Positions 22,782-35,172 of a DNA stretch of 64,000 nucleotides are shown here, one piece after another; the first letter of the stretch is position 1; each line of letters opens with the position of its first letter. Source of the stretch: Solanum dulcamara (taxonomy: Eukaryota; Streptophyta; Magnoliopsida; Solanales; Solanaceae); assembly GCF_947179165.1 (NCBI RefSeq), contig NC_077240.1, positions 78,132,001-78,196,000 on the forward strand. Direction: 5' to 3'. The position numbers and the translations under genes are program-made. The notes beneath the pieces were generated by a model. That model saw only the letters and a program-made list of their open reading frames with translations, was not told the DNA's origin and made no database searches.

Positions 22782-25185
22782 TGTAACACTCCAATTTTCT
22801 TTTTATGGTTTTTTCTAAAGGATTGCCAGGTGATCCACTTTATCTATGAAGTTCTACGTAAGCTATTGATTGATATGTCTTACAAAACAAAGCTACTTGA
22901 GTACACATTGAGCTTAGGTAGCAAGGATTACATAGATTCTTAAAGTGAGACGAGATTACGAACCCACGGAAGAGGGAAAAAGAGGCATAGCACCTACTTG
23001 AAACAAGTAGGTAATGCACCTACTTGAAACAAGTAGGTAATGCACCTACTTGGACCAAGTAGGTGACACACCTACTTGAGGTGGACCCCACGCTACCACG
23101 TGGAAGCTTTGGATTGGGTGCATGGATGAGGTGGCGCTCTAGGGGATGTCACATGTCACACTTTAAAGGAGCATATATATACATGTTAAGATGACTAAGA
23201 AGTCATTTTTCAGCCTTACACATAGAAATTTGAGAGGAAAAACTTAGAGAATAAGATAGAGTACCTACGGCAGCAACAAGGAAGAAAGAGAGCTACGGGT
23301 TTGGCCAATTAAGGTAAGCCCTCCGATTTCATTTTGTCAATTAATTATTTAAGGTATTCTTCAGTTAAGTAGCGGTGTTTAACAACGTAAAATTTATAGT
23401 TGAGGCAGCGAGGAGGTACTTGTTCTTGGTAGCAAACTCATTTTTGGATATGACTGCCATTAGTAATATTAATATAAATCCTTGTGTAAAGCTTCGTTTC
23501 GAGTGATTCAAGAGGTTTTGGAAACCTATTTCATAGGGATATAACTTTTATTTAGGCTCGAAAATCTAATTTTGCTTTTAGCTGCTCGAAAAAGGATGAT
23601 GAAGTATAGGAGAGGTGCTGTCCAGATTTTGTTTTAGAAATCCTACATGGACAACTATTAGTATTTTGGGCATATCCTTTTGTACAGAATTGATGTAGAG
23701 GTGATTCAAAATTTTATGCGACCCTAAGACACATGTCTATAATGTTTCTTGAGGACACAAAGCCTATTTCCCCTATTTACCCTTTCGAAACTGAGCAAAC
23801 CTACAGGACAGTAGGCTGTCTAGAATTCCGATTTGAATAGTTTAGGCTGATTTTTAATAATTTCATGTTTAGTTTCGTTATGATGAGACTCTTAAACTTA
23901 AGTAGATATTTTATTGTGTATTTAAGGTGTATATGTGCTTATACAAGCTAAGAGGAACTGTTTGACGAAGTGGATTTTGGTTGGTCTATGGCAGAGAGGA
24001 ATTGAGCTTCTCGAGTTGTGGTAGAACCTATTGTATGCTAAAACGCCAAGGTTTGTGTATACACTTGAACTTAGAATATTTTATTTTTTTGAAATTTGAA
24101 GTATTTTGATGGATTGTTTCCTTATTCCTTGTCTTGTATTATGGTATGACTATTATCTCAAGTATTGTAAAACTTTTGCTAAACCCCCCATTTGTACAAA
24201 TTGCTTGAGTATTTTGCATTTTTGATGGGACTTTGTCCTTCTTGTTACGGTGACTTGTCATCGATATTGTCATGCCTCTCGATTCGGATCTTGCTCATCT
24301 TGACTTTGGATTTATATTTTATCTTGACGATGGGATTTTCGTCCATTTTTTAGTACGAGTGGAAAGCCACTTTCAACATGGTTCTTGATTCTCTTGTTAT
24401 TGGGTGACGACCCTTCTTGATATGGGCTTCGGTCCTTCTTGATTTTGAGGCTTCGGTCCATCTTGATATTGATTGTGCTTAGTGTGAAGGCATGACGTAC
24501 CTATTGGGCAAAAATGATTATTTGACAACTCTTTCAAATTGAATTATAAGTTTCTTGATACTTGAGCCTTCGAATATTGATATTGATTTTGAAACTCTTC
24601 AAGGTTTGTATTCGATACTTTGATATAATTGTTCACTTGGGCTTACTTTTACCTTATTGAGCCACCTGCGATAAACTAGGGAGTTGAAGAATTTAATGGC
24701 TCCAAGCCCAAAGTTTTTACACCACTAAGCTTTATGCTTAGCGATAGTTATTTTCTATCGTAGGTAATGTGTGGGACGAGGTATGAAGATGGCCATTTGG
24801 AGTAGACTTTTTGGATCCCTTGTGAAGATCACATCTGCATATGCATCTAGTTTTATAAATATTTTGGAGACTTGTACAGGATACATGTAGCACTTATACA
24901 TGATATTTTGAAGGCTTGTGGAAATAAAACTGTATGCTTGTAACTTGAATAGGGTGACTGGTTTTGCTATTTTGGAGTGTGCTTTTAACTCAAGTCATGT
25001 CTGTACTGTGTTTATATGTTGGCTTATCATTTTGCACAAAGGAAGATAGCAGTTTTGTAATAATTGTTGGTTCGAGTCTTATGTATTTTATGGACCCGCA
25101 ATGCTGTTGACTATTTGTGATTTAAAAAAAAGAAAAAAACTACATTTTGTTTCGTAAGTGGCAACCTCCCAAAGGGGGTGCTACA
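22782..25185 (+). repeat. 3' LTR of the gypsy element
   Basis: Complete 2,404-bp LTR starting TGTAACACTCC and ending GGGGGTGCTACA, followed by the TATCT duplication. It has three units of the 26-bp hairpin repeat (22997-23080) and a TATATATACA promoter-like stretch near 23,172. No open frame. Confidence 0.92.
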
Positions 25186-25560
25186 TATCTAAACAACAAT
25201 TTGTTTGGGGGTGCATTCGGGTATCGAAATTCATTGATATTATCGGTACATCGCAAATAGATAATAATAGCAAACTCCTTGATGGAGAAATGGAGTATGT
25301 TACCTTGAACGTGACGAATGTGCAATTCATTTGTGTTTTTCTGCTTTACCTCGAGAAGTAAGAGACATTTGATGATTTGACTTGAAAATTATAGTGTGGA
25401 ATATTTAGGTAGTGACCAAAGATGGTTTGCCTAAACTACTGGATACCTTCTTTACCTATTGATGATTTGAAATCATCAATAAAATTAGCGGTATATGTAG
25501 TGTCGAATCTCAAAGAGTGGGAAAGGATCTTTTTGATGACGTACTTCAGTCCCTACATTG
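25186..25560 (-). pseudogene. DUF1985 domain, N-terminal part
   Basis: On the minus strand the segment (VQGNILHFSIKEFAII...CTDNINEFRYPNAPPNKLL) is the typical N-terminal DUF1985 sequence. It is cut exactly at the gypsy insertion and continues beyond 18460. An upstream exon (about 25560-25440) carries ANFIDDFKSSIGKE, also seen in partial form at the 40.6-kb locus. Confidence 0.75.
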
Positions 25561-26013
25561 ACAGAACAAATGAATAAATACAACTTATACTTGATACATT
25601 ATATATCTAACTTTAAGAAAAACATAACATAACATGATACATTAGAATAGATGATACAAAGTGATTTTATGTATGAGGTGCATGACCAATCAGTATACAT
25701 ATAGAGCTTATTTATATTGATATAAGACACTTTGTTTTGCCCTTATATAACAAAAACAATAGAAAAAACAGAAATTAATGTATCATAAACAACGCAAAAT
25801 CAAAAAAAAAACTTATGTATCATGATTAGTAAATGATGTATCATGAAAATTATAAAAAGCAGTAGAATTTATGTATCAGTAACATAATAACAAAAATCAT
25901 ATCAGAACCTTATGTATCAGCATACGAACTTTAAGAATGATACATTAAAATGTATTAGAAAAATTGAGATTTAAAAATAAAAATAACAGAATAAAGATTA
26001 GATGAACTCATAC
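25561..26013 (-). repeat. TGATACAT-rich intron of the Ulp1-like gene
   Basis: Sequence between exon 1 and the DUF1985 exon. It is full of GATACAT/ATGTATC motifs. A GTATG donor follows exon 1 at 26013. Confidence 0.5.
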
Positions 26014-26259
26014 CTTTGAAAGATTAGGGCGTGTTGTAACACCTTCAATCTTTTTCTCTGCTTATGTGGGTGCTTGTTAAATTGGAGATTTCGACTTTAA
26101 TTTCACACGTAATTTATCCATAACTACGGGATCGTTACGATGTTTGGATCTAATTTCTTGGTAACCTTCATAAGATGAATCAGAATCCGGTGAAACAAGA
26201 ATTCCTTGATTTTGATTCAACTGTGTGAGATCAACACTAAAAGATGAAACGGAATCCAT
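26014..26259 (-). pseudogene. Exon 1 of the Ulp1-like gene
   Basis: It opens with MDSVSSFSVDLTQLNQNQ and contains SKHRNDPVVMDKLR and TTRPNLSK. Two stops lie near its end. A near-identical exon opens the second locus at 41484, with SKHRNDPSVMDKIR. This shows that both loci descend from one gene and fixes the start codon. Confidence 0.75.
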
Positions 26260-26504
26260 ATGTATCAGTGAACAAAGGAGTAAAAAGAATAAAAAATTAT
26301 AGTAGAAATCAATGGAAGATCGAAGGAGGTGAAATTGAAGTAAGATGACAGAGAAGGAAAAAAATGAATTACCTTAATTAGAAGCTTGAAATTCAGTAAA
26401 ACTTGAACTGAAAATTCAAAAACAAAACCGCAGTAGTTGTGGGTTGAAAATTGGTGTGAATTTAGGATAGTTGGGAGAACTGAAATAGGATGTATCGGTG
26501 AGTT

Positions 26505-26634
26505 GGAGAGAGAGTTAAAAAAAGAGAGATTTTTGAGATTTTTACAAATGGTAGGAAATAATAGTAAATATAGTAATATAAGGTGTGTAGATATGTAATG
26601 TTTCCATAATATAAAGGGGTTAAGGTGAGATGTA
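26505..26634. mobile_element. Probable right terminal region of the MULE
   Basis: The stretch AGAGAG...GTAATATAAGGTGTGTA is homologous to 41726-41820 beside the second Ulp1-like locus. In both loci homology fades shortly after, so this is likely the end of the element. A matching left terminal repeat was not established. Confidence 0.4.
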
Positions 26635-26639
26635 CAAGA

Positions 26640-26720
26640 TCTCTTTAGTTGTAATTTGAGTCTATAGATCTCGAGTTTAAACTCCGTAAATGGTTATTTT
26701 TTGATAAGGAGTTGTTCTTC
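26640..26720 (+). mobile_element. Diverged tRNA-derived SINE fragment
   Basis: The text around TAGATCTCGAGTTTAAACTCC and the following AAATGG resembles the B-box region of the tRNA-derived SINE seen at 38253 and 38571. It is short and diverged. Confidence 0.3.
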
Positions 26721-27324
26721 GTTTTATATATCTTACCAAACACAATTCAAATTAGTCAAATCCTCAATACGACAAATTATTAATTTCAAACTACAAGAGA
26801 ACTAAAGAATACAAAATTGCGAGTGTTCTATGAGTTATCTTTGAATATTTCTCTCCTCTTTCTTTAAGAATCTAAATAATCTGTTTGACTTAGCTTATTT
26901 AAAACAGCTTATAAGCTGAAAGCAGCTAAGTTAAACTGGCACAATTATTTTTTTGAGCTTATATTAAGCATAAAATGACTTTAAGTTGGTCAGTCAAACA
27001 CTTAAACGGGCTCTAAATATTGGTAAAATAAGTTAATTTATGTACCATAATTTGATTTGCGGCAAAATGTGGGGATGAAAGAAAGATTTTTTTGAAAGAT
27101 TTTGATTTTAAATCTATCATCACCTTTCTACGTATAAAAGAATATTATTAAAAATAAAAAACATATATTTTAAATATATTAATAAGAAAATAATATAAAA
27201 AATAGAATAAAGGAGGTGGTCTCTTTATCTCGAACACTTTCAACTTGCGTATGAGAAAAAAATATTTCCCCACATACAATATGATACTAAGTCAACAATT
27301 TCCTTTTAATATCACAAGAAAATA
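26721..27324. other. AT-rich intergenic DNA
   Basis: No coding region or repeat boundary recognised. Confidence 0.5.
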
Positions 27325-27341
27325 AACTCAATAAATATATA

Positions 27342-27657
27342 TATATATATATATATATATTTTATGGGAACAGACCCTACACGAGGGTCCCACCTCTCGT
27401 GCACAGTCAGGAGTTGAGCAACACCCCCAAGCCTTAACATAGATAACAAAAGTAAAAATACAAGGAGGGGGACATAAAACCTTACCTCCGATCCTATGTT
27501 GGTTCATAAGTCGGCTAACCTACTAAGGTCGGCTAACTCATCTCCGAAACAAAAAAGGGCTAACTATAACTAGAAAGCAGTAAACCTATGAGAGGACTCC
27601 TCCCGGTACAAATCGACTAATAAAGCATAAATGAGGGAGACTCTCCCCTTCCATGAG
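27342..27657 (-). mobile_element. Non-LTR retroposon 3' end (LINE-like), antisense, with AT tail
   Basis: A 17-bp direct repeat, AACTCAATAAATATATA, flanks the insert at 27325-27341 and 27658-27674. On the minus strand the insert ends in an AT microsatellite tail (27360-27342). The about 300-bp body contains TGCACGAGAGGTGGGACCC. A long, variable-type duplication plus a simple-sequence tail fits target-primed reverse transcription by a LINE. The body encodes nothing, so it is a 5'-truncated 3' end. Confidence 0.7.
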
Positions 27658-27674
27658 AACTCAATAAATATATA

Positions 27675-27924
27675 AGGTGCATATTATAGGTATACATTGA
27701 CCGTTGGTATAGATTTTCTCATTTTCAATTTACGTGAGATCGATTAACTCGAAACGAAGTCTAAGTGAAACTTTTAAAAAACTTGAAGAAGTCATAAATA
27801 AATGAAAACATATTAAAGATAAGATTGGAAGTTTATAGCGAACTATTTTTGAATATATATATATATATATATAATTCTGATAGGGGTTGTTTTTGCCCAT
27901 TAATGGATCTTATAACAAAATGAC
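27675..27924. other. AT-rich intergenic DNA with an (AT)n tract at 27853-27873
   Basis: No gene. The only structured feature is the dinucleotide run. Confidence 0.5.
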
Positions 27925-28046
27925 AATTACAACGACATATATCTTGAGTGGAACATAAGTGAATTCTGAAGATGGTGGTGAGTACATAGTGTTATTTCTA
28001 TCTTGTGAGGATAGATAGATTGTTTTTGATATATTATCGGTTCAAG
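27925..28046 (-). mobile_element. TTG-tailed SINE, diverged, antisense
   Basis: The reverse complement aligns by eye with the SINE at 505-637: a CCTC/TATC...CTATCTTG block at 27995-28015, a TACATAGTG region and an ACAACGACAT tail at the left. No duplication found. Confidence 0.5.
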
Positions 28047-29137
28047 TAGATCATATCAAAATCAATTAAAAAAAATACAATAGTGAAAATAATGAAGAAA
28101 TGAAACAACAACAACAAATGCTCCCCCGTTGCATTTTACTTGACATCAATGTCAAAAATAGAGTAGATGTTTTAATTTATTTGTTCTTTTTAAAAAATTA
28201 AAAAGTTTTTTTTCATACTATCTTTAGTATTATATAATTAAATATAAATTAGTGCATTTTAATAAGGTTAATATACTAAAATAAATATCCAGTCTAGTTA
28301 AAGCTTGCTTAAATAGTGTGTCAGATTAACAAAGATCAAATAATACAAAACATATAGCTTAATACAATAATTAGAGTAAAAGAAACAATAACAACTTATA
28401 ATAAAATCAAAGCATAAGATAATAGAAAAATACTAGTAATATTTCTAATAAAAAGAACTAGACAATGCATTATTAATGAATCTTATGCGCAATTGCTCTT
28501 ATATAGTTTCATTTTTTTAGGCAATTTCGTATTCTAATGATCCCTTCATACTTGATGATTAGAATTTGCTTTTCTTATTCGAAAAAAGGAGATCTATTTC
28601 ACTCTCACTATTTTTTACACACGAGATTATACCGCTTTCAATAACTCGAATAGATTGATTTGAGAACTTGTTTCAAAATTGCCTTGTGGAAGAGCTTTCA
28701 TAATTTCTTTTGTTCTCCGATCTAATTCTTTACTTAATGACTTGATCTTTATTTCTTTTAAAACTCGTGCAAAATAATAATGCTACTTAAATTTAAATTA
28801 ATTAAAAAATTATAATATAAATATCAAATATCTAGCACAACGAATTGTTGAAGGGAAGTGTAATAGAAATGAGATTGATCCGACAAAGTAAGGCTGCGAT
28901 ATGTTAAATCAAATTGGAAAATGTGAACCTAATCCTAAACCTAAAACCTAAAGCCAAACTGTATAAACTTCAAATCAGATGTTCTCACAAACTGAGTTTG
29001 CAATCATTGTGCTTTTCTCTTCTTTGCCTTTCCTTTCCTTTCCATTCCCTTTTGATTGATTGATGTTATTTTCTTATCTCTTTCATTCATTTTTATTTGT
29101 CTATTTTTATTTTTATACACTTTTAAAAAAATAATTG
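28047..29137. other. AT-rich intergenic DNA
   Basis: No open frames or RNA genes seen. A (CCTAAAAC)-like stretch near 28,930 is too short to call an interstitial telomere repeat. Confidence 0.45.
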
Positions 29138-29262
29138 AGCCGAGTATTTTTTAAAAATAGTTTTTCTATCTTTATAAAATAGTAGTAAAGTTTGCTTACA
29201 CTCTATCCTTCTCAGATTCTATTTTATAAAATTTTACTGGATATATTATTATTATAATTTAA
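29138..29262 (+). mobile_element. TTG-tailed SINE, old diverged copy
   Basis: It keeps the order GAGCCGAG, CTATCTTTATAAAATAGTAG, TTGCTTACACTCTATCCTTC, TTTTACTGGATAT and an ATTATTATT tail. The tail has drifted from TTG to ATT. Confidence 0.65.
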
Positions 29263-30129
29263 TTTAACGTAAAATCAAAAGCGATTCAAATATATTAGTG
29301 GTTTAAAGCCAAATTCGAACGGAGGCCTTAGATTTAATTTTTGTAATGAAGTTTATTATAATCAATCTATTTAATCTTTTTCGAGACATATAATATTATA
29401 GATTTGTCAAACTTCTAATAATTATTTTCTCTTATATGAAAAGTTTATATATTTTTTTATAAGTAATACTCAATTTTTTTTAAAAAAAACATATATATTA
29501 TAACCTATTATAGCTTTAAAAATGAGGCCCTCAAATCAGGAGGCCTATGGCTAGTGCCTTTTTTTTTAGGCTTGTCGAGCCACCCTGCGAAGAGTTTAAG
29601 AAAATAAAAAAGATTTTTGAATCATGTATCAAGATATGTTAAAATGTACCATATCATTTAATGATCTCATGGTCTTAAACATACCATACTATAGAAAATT
29701 GAGATTAAAAAATTACTAAAAAATAAAAAAAAGACATTTTTTTAAATGAATTAAAATAAATAGAATAAATAAATTAAAACGAAATAATATTAATATGAGT
29801 ATTTCTCCTACTACTTTTATCTTCTTTTCATTGAGAAAAGGACCTTAATTTTCTTTCTCCCCAATCACTTCACTCTGTGGCTATGTATTGTTGAAGATGT
29901 GAGATGTCACAATTATGGCTTACCTACTAATCACTCGTCCCATTCCTCCTCCATTCACGCTATCACAACACACTTTTTTTTTTATTAATAAAAATAATTT
30001 TTGGAAAAATATGTGAGGACTTTTAAATTTGATGTATGGAAATGTTAATAAAGAAAATTATTCCATAAATGCTAGTAGTATCTTGCCAAACACACACAAA
30101 AAAAAATAATCTGTAAATCTCAATAGATG
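29263..30129. other. Intergenic DNA with short repeat remnants
   Basis: The blocks near 29,298-29,340 (GGAGGCCTTAG) and 29,520-29,590 (GAGGCCCTC...GGCTTGTCGAGCCACCC) look like pieces of a dispersed Solanaceae repeat. No boundaries or coding potential. Confidence 0.35.
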
Positions 30130-30500
30130 CGGTTGGTCTAAATTAATTTTTGATTGCCTCAATCTTTTATGGATCTTCTCGAATAATATCCTCCCTCACA
30201 TGAAATGTTTCTCCAAGTGTTAGCAAAGTTGTGTTTAAGTGATTTTTTGTGTTCTCCCTAAACATGAGAATATACAAAGATCATATAATCAATGAACATA
30301 ATCACCAAAAGTAAGTATCAAGGAGCGTCTTGAAAATCTGACTATGCCACTTAAATGTTGTTGAAAGTTTGACTCATTAAATTTATGAACGTAGTAATTG
30401 ATGTATTATCCTTCAATCCAAAGAACATGATTACCATAAACTCATATTGTTCATAACAAGTTCTACAAAAGACATTTTTGGGATGTCGATCGACTTTCTT
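30130..30500 (-). pseudogene. Highly degenerate Ty3/gypsy reverse transcriptase fragment
   Basis: Minus-strand translation in shifting frames recovers YEQYEFMV...FGL..NTSIT.FINLMSQTF and, further on, FIDYMIFVYS. These resemble the gypsy RT blocks HYEFLVMPFGL and FIDDILIYS. Stops and frameshifts are frequent. Judged by pattern only. Confidence 0.5.
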
Positions 30501-32549
30501 CTCTTTTCAACCGATGGTATCTCAATCTTGAAAAAATAATTAGCACCCCTTCAACTGTTCAATCAATTAATCAAATATAAATCATTGATTCGTGATAATA
30601 TATATTTAATTTTTAGAATAATTTGATTCAATTATCGATAATTTGTATATATTCATATAGAACTATCTTTTTTTATCCAAAACAAAATTGGATCACTCTA
30701 AAGTGAAATACTCGACCTAAAAATCCCTCACCATGATAAGTATATAACCAACTATCATGTTTGTAATAACATCAAACTATACCAACTCAAGTCGAATCAA
30801 AGAAACAAGAGTTTACCAAAGCGAATTTACAAAATCTACGAAAGCGAATTTACAAAATCTATAAACACAAATATTGTCACATACACCTAATGCAAGCATT
30901 AGTGGTTGCATATATTATCTAAATTTTCTAATCCACAAAACAAGAAGTTGTAAAATTCCACACGTGTATATATTTTATTAATGTCACATTGTCAAAATTA
31001 GTTTCCAGACAAAAACTCGACATGAAAATCCAAATGCTTTAAACAACAATAGTGAACATACAAGACCAACTAGATTCACAAATCATAATTGTCCATTCGT
31101 GTAATATAATTTTGACAAAGACTCATATGAAGTTTTTGTAATACACACGTGGGGTGATTCACCAGCTTTGGATTTTTGTTCGACAGCAAAATATACTTCA
31201 TTGTCCCACCACATAATAATACCTGACGATACGAGTATGAAAATAATAGAATATTGGTATTAGACTCGATTTACTATACATTTATTGAACAAAAGGTAAC
31301 TTTGAGATGCACATCCATGAGAAGAAATTAGGTTTTTTGATCTTTGGTAGCCATGCATAAATAATCATGTGAAATTTAGTCCGAGAAAGAGATTAATTAG
31401 TATGTGAATAAAATTTTACATTTGTTATTGAAAACATTAGGACCTATATAGAAAGTGTGTGAAAATACTCTTAATAGTGTGATGCATCTGGAAAAAATTG
31501 TATCTTGAAATGGGTGAAAGGAAAATTTTCAATTAATAATTTGGAGGAGTAAAATTTGGGTCATTATAATAAAACTTTCGCTAGACATACGCATATATAT
31601 TCGTATTATAATATCCTCAAATTATGTTCTCACTTGATTTCAATTTTTAAATAACTTATATCCTACTTAGTAGACAATACTTGCTAAAGAATAAAAACCA
31701 AAAATGCTAAATATAAAAGGAAAAAAATAAAAATCAGCCAATTTTAAAAGCCAATTTTTTAGAAAGACATAATACATAAATATGATTCTTAACTTGATTT
31801 TAGTTGATAACTGTCTTCTAACTTTGGATATCTACAAATAAACACTTTAACTTATATAAAATTGAATAAGCAGACACATATATCCTATAGGATACAAAAC
31901 ACTTAGAATATGACATAAGATATAAAATTGAAAAAGTTTCCAACATGCACAAAGATATAAAATGGACTAAAAAAAAATTGTTCACGTGGAGTTTTGAGTA
32001 GGGACGTGGATTTTAATAAGCTGAAAATATTTTTTTCGCCGACACATATTTAGACACATGCCACGTGGAATTTTGGTATGCTAGATCGATAATAATTGAA
32101 TCATTTGTAATATTTCTTTTCTAAATGTATTTGAAGCTCACTAATTTTATTAATTTAAGTTTACTGTCATATAAAATTATCTAATAGAAGTTATCGAAAA
32201 TCAAAACCAGTTAAAATTGCAGAATAAAAGAATTCATTCATAACATCATATCACCATTGAAAATAACATCTATAATACTCTCTTCGTTTAAGTTTATACT
32301 ATCCTTTAAAATTTATTTTAAAGATAATGATACGTGTATTTGTAAATTCAAACACAATTAACTTTATATATTCAATTTATCTTATCGAGAAGCTTATTAT
32401 AAATACACAAATATTATTTCATATTTAGATTTTACAATTTTATAACTTTAAAACTATATTATGATGCGAACCTCGTGTTACATTCCTCCTTTTTCGGACC
32501 CATTCTTGTGACCCTCTTTTAAATACAACTATTGCATAAATTTCAATTT
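30501..32549. other. Intergenic DNA, possible MITE fragment at about 31775-32090
   Basis: No gene. The stretch TTTGGATATCTACAAATAAA with its surroundings is a dispersed Solanaceae repeat type, but only one end is recognisable. Confidence 0.35.
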
Positions 32550-32720
32550 TTTTCTACTACTCAATAGATTTACGAGGAAAATCAATAGAATATTTTTCTC
32601 CATATCTAACTAAAGCTTGAACTCAAGAACTCTAATTAAAAATGAAATAGTCTCACCACGATACGAATAACATCATTAAATTATTATACCACATGATAGC
32701 CGATTCTCACTCCACCACAA
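32550..32720 (-). mobile_element. Diverged tRNA-derived SINE, antisense
   Basis: The reverse complement holds a GTGGTGAGAC (A-box-like) segment and TTGAGTTCAAGC (B-box-like) followed by a TATGGAGAAAA block. This matches the order in the copies at 38253 and 38571. Ends uncertain. Confidence 0.4.
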
Positions 32721-33215
32721 AAAATTCCAAAAGTCAAAGAAACATTGAAGTCTATAAATGGGACACACGTGGGGAGACTTCGCCGGCAATTGATTATCTA
32801 TCATATCTTTAATGTTTATATTATATGAAGTTAATGAATTCAACAAGTAATTTTTCTACTAAATACTTTTACCTTTTAATTATATTTAAATTGAGCTAGT
32901 ATATATTTTCACTTTGATGTAAATCATTTTACTTTATAAGTATTTATTAGTAGTAATATATAACTATCATAAACAAGTAAGTTCAATTCTATTCGTTTTT
33001 CGCCTTTATCGCTTTTTGTTGTCTTTCTTAACAAGTCCTCGAGCCTATGGATATAACTTTAGTTAATAATAATTTAGAGGATTTAAAAATTACTTGACTA
33101 TAAAAGAATATTTCTTATCTATATATTTATTTAATACTTTAATTTATAAGGTGGATATTCCAAAATCAATTTTGTATTAGTTTAGTTACTCTCTTCTTTT
33201 TTTTCCTTTTGTGTA

Positions 33216-35172
33216 TCTATACTGTATTAAAAGTATGAAAACCTTAAAATATTGATTGAATTTTTTGCCCTTCATTAAAAGACTTTGCTTTAGATAAAAT
33301 CGTATTTTCACAATTTTTTTCTTTTAATTATATAAACTATTAACTATAATATAAATTCTAAAATATTAAGAATCCTAAAATATATGGTAAGAGAAGAGAA
33401 TAAATATAGACTCCTAAAATATATGGAAAGAAGAATGAGAAAAAGACTTTTAATTATTATTCCCTCAAACTATTATTTAATTTCATCAGATTAATGTAAT
33501 TTTGTTTTATTCACTATATTACAATATTATTTTTGTCTTCCGTCGCATATAATGAACGCTATGAAATTATACATTTTCCTATTAAATACACTTTAATTTT
33601 CTCTTCGTCTGTTATTTGTAGTATTATATATAAAGTGTTCTAATTTGTCAATCTAACCAATAATTTTTTTGTGCCAGTCTTATATATAGGTAATATTTAT
33701 TTTTGTTTTCTTAATTAAAAAATCTATAGTATATTAAAAAACATGAAGCTTCTTAGAAATGTTGATAAAAAATTTTGCCTTTTATTTAAAAAGTTTACTT
33801 TAAATAAAATCGTCTTCCACTAAATAGACAAAATTGTCATTTACTATTTTTCATTAAATAATTATTATTCAATAGTTAAGTTTCCTTCCATATTAATGTA
33901 ATTTAATTTTCCGCATTAGAAGTTAAGAATCCTAATAGAATTCGTGTAGAATTTTCCTTTTTTGATAGTCATCTCCTACTAAACTTGGAATAGAAATCCT
34001 ATTAGGGGTAGAAGTCCAAATTAAAAGGCTTAGGTAAATATCGTATTGGTCTCCAACATTGACACGAGAGTCCAAATTTAAAAATTATTAGAAATAGAAT
34101 TATATTGGAGAATGTATCTTTCAATTACCTGTTGTAGAGATTAATTGAATAAATATTTTTAGAGTTTCAATTTTAAAATTATAAGACGTGGAAGGATGGA
34201 TTCATGCCTTTGCAATTTTAATACAATATATACTTTAAAAAGGTTTGAAACATGAGATCATAGACTTTTGCGATATTTAGTCCTTCTTTGTTAAGTTGTG
34301 CATACCATATGTTCATGTTGATAAGTCCCAACGATAGTTATGTAGTTGAGGACACTCGAAGATGGCATTATGGTAATTTTTTTCTTCTCGATTGTTAAAA
34401 TTGTGTTATTTTGATATATTTTACTTTTGGCTCTTGGTGTATATATGTATTTAAAAAATAAATAAATAAATTATATTTTGATTGTGTTGTAAGGTTTATA
34501 TATGTTAGTTTTTAGACAAAAGAGTGATATTTTCTATCAATTACCAATTATAGAGACTAAAGAGTGATATATACTTTTAGAAGGTTTGAATCTTGTGTTC
34601 ATATATAGATTGAATCAACATACGATGAAGGGAACTAATTTTGCTTCCAAGTCTATCCAATGAACTTATCGGTATACAACCTATATGGTTAGGAATCAAA
34701 GGTAATTTTGTATTTCCCCTTTCCTATTATGTATTTCATGCACAAAGAAGCCAAAAATATTGTATTATGCTTCCCATATGATGCATTTTCTACTATTGAT
34801 CTTTTTGATTTTTTCTGTGCATCTATCTTTGCAAGAAATTTTCTGACTACTTGCGTAAACTAGCACTACACGGCAAATTACCTAACAATAAATCCTATTC
34901 AATTTTTATTAGTTTTTTAAAATAGATTCTACCTCATGTAAAATTCGGATTTTCACTGCCTTGATCTATTATTATAATTATAATAAAAAATGTATATATA
35001 ATATCTAATTGATTTTAAAGTCCTAAAAAGAAAACAAAGACTTAATTACTATTCTTAAATATTTAAATAAAATAGTAAAAAAAATGATATTGTCTAAAGG
35101 AAGTCTTTTAATAAAGAGCGAATAGTTCAATCAATATTTCTAAGAACCCTAATGCTTTTAATATATTATAGA
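33216..35172. mobile_element. Cluster of Helitron-like 5' ends
   Basis: Three related termini begin TCTATA followed by a TATTAAAA run: + at 33216, + at 33723 and - at 35172. They share about 100 bp of diverged sequence (ATTAAAAGACTT.. and ..TTAGATAAAAT blocks). Plant Helitrons often start TCTATACTATTAAAA. I did not identify convincing CTRR 3' ends with hairpins, nor any Rep/helicase, so these are candidate non-autonomous fragments. Confidence 0.4.

Larger units (their letters stand above)
18466..25185 (+). mobile_element. Ty3/gypsy LTR retrotransposon, rearranged, inserted in the Ulp1-like gene
   Basis: The 6,720-bp element is flanked by TATCT at 18461-18465 and 25186-25190. It has a full 3' LTR (22782-25185) preceded by a polypurine tract, a pol region (20436-22713) and a partial 5' LTR. 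The interior is scrambled: a segment of about 970 bp (19468-20435) is inverted, and about 300 bp of LTR plus most of gag and all of protease are missing. The RT-RNaseH-integrase order and integrase motifs indicate a Ty3/gypsy element of chromovirus (Tekay/Del-like) type. It is not autonomous. Confidence 0.92.
14159..26259 (-). pseudogene. Degenerate DUF1985/Ulp1 (C48 cysteine protease-like) gene carried by the MULE
   Basis: Read on the minus strand, the pieces give the layout of plant DUF1985-Ulp1 proteins carried by MULEs. Exon 1 is at 26259-26014. DUF1985 blocks lie at about 25560-25190 and 18460-18004. A Lys/Ser-rich linker spans 17613-15527 and the Ulp1 domain 14830-14159, ending in a stop at 14161-14159. 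Ulp1-family enzymes cleave SUMO precursors or conjugates; in MULEs the role is unknown. The copy is dead. There are two stops in exon 1, several in DUF1985, a frameshift after the RVYDL block and a stop near the C-terminus, and the catalytic His is Tyr (KDFYW instead of KDFHW). A gypsy element (18466-25185) splits the DUF1985 region. Its antiparallel placement against a MuDR transposase supports one composite element of the Kaonashi/KI type. Confidence 0.85.

Noticed and set aside
28920..28960. Interstitial telomere repeat
   Set aside because: Only a few imperfect CCTAAA-like words, with no sustained TTTAGGG/CCCTAAA run.
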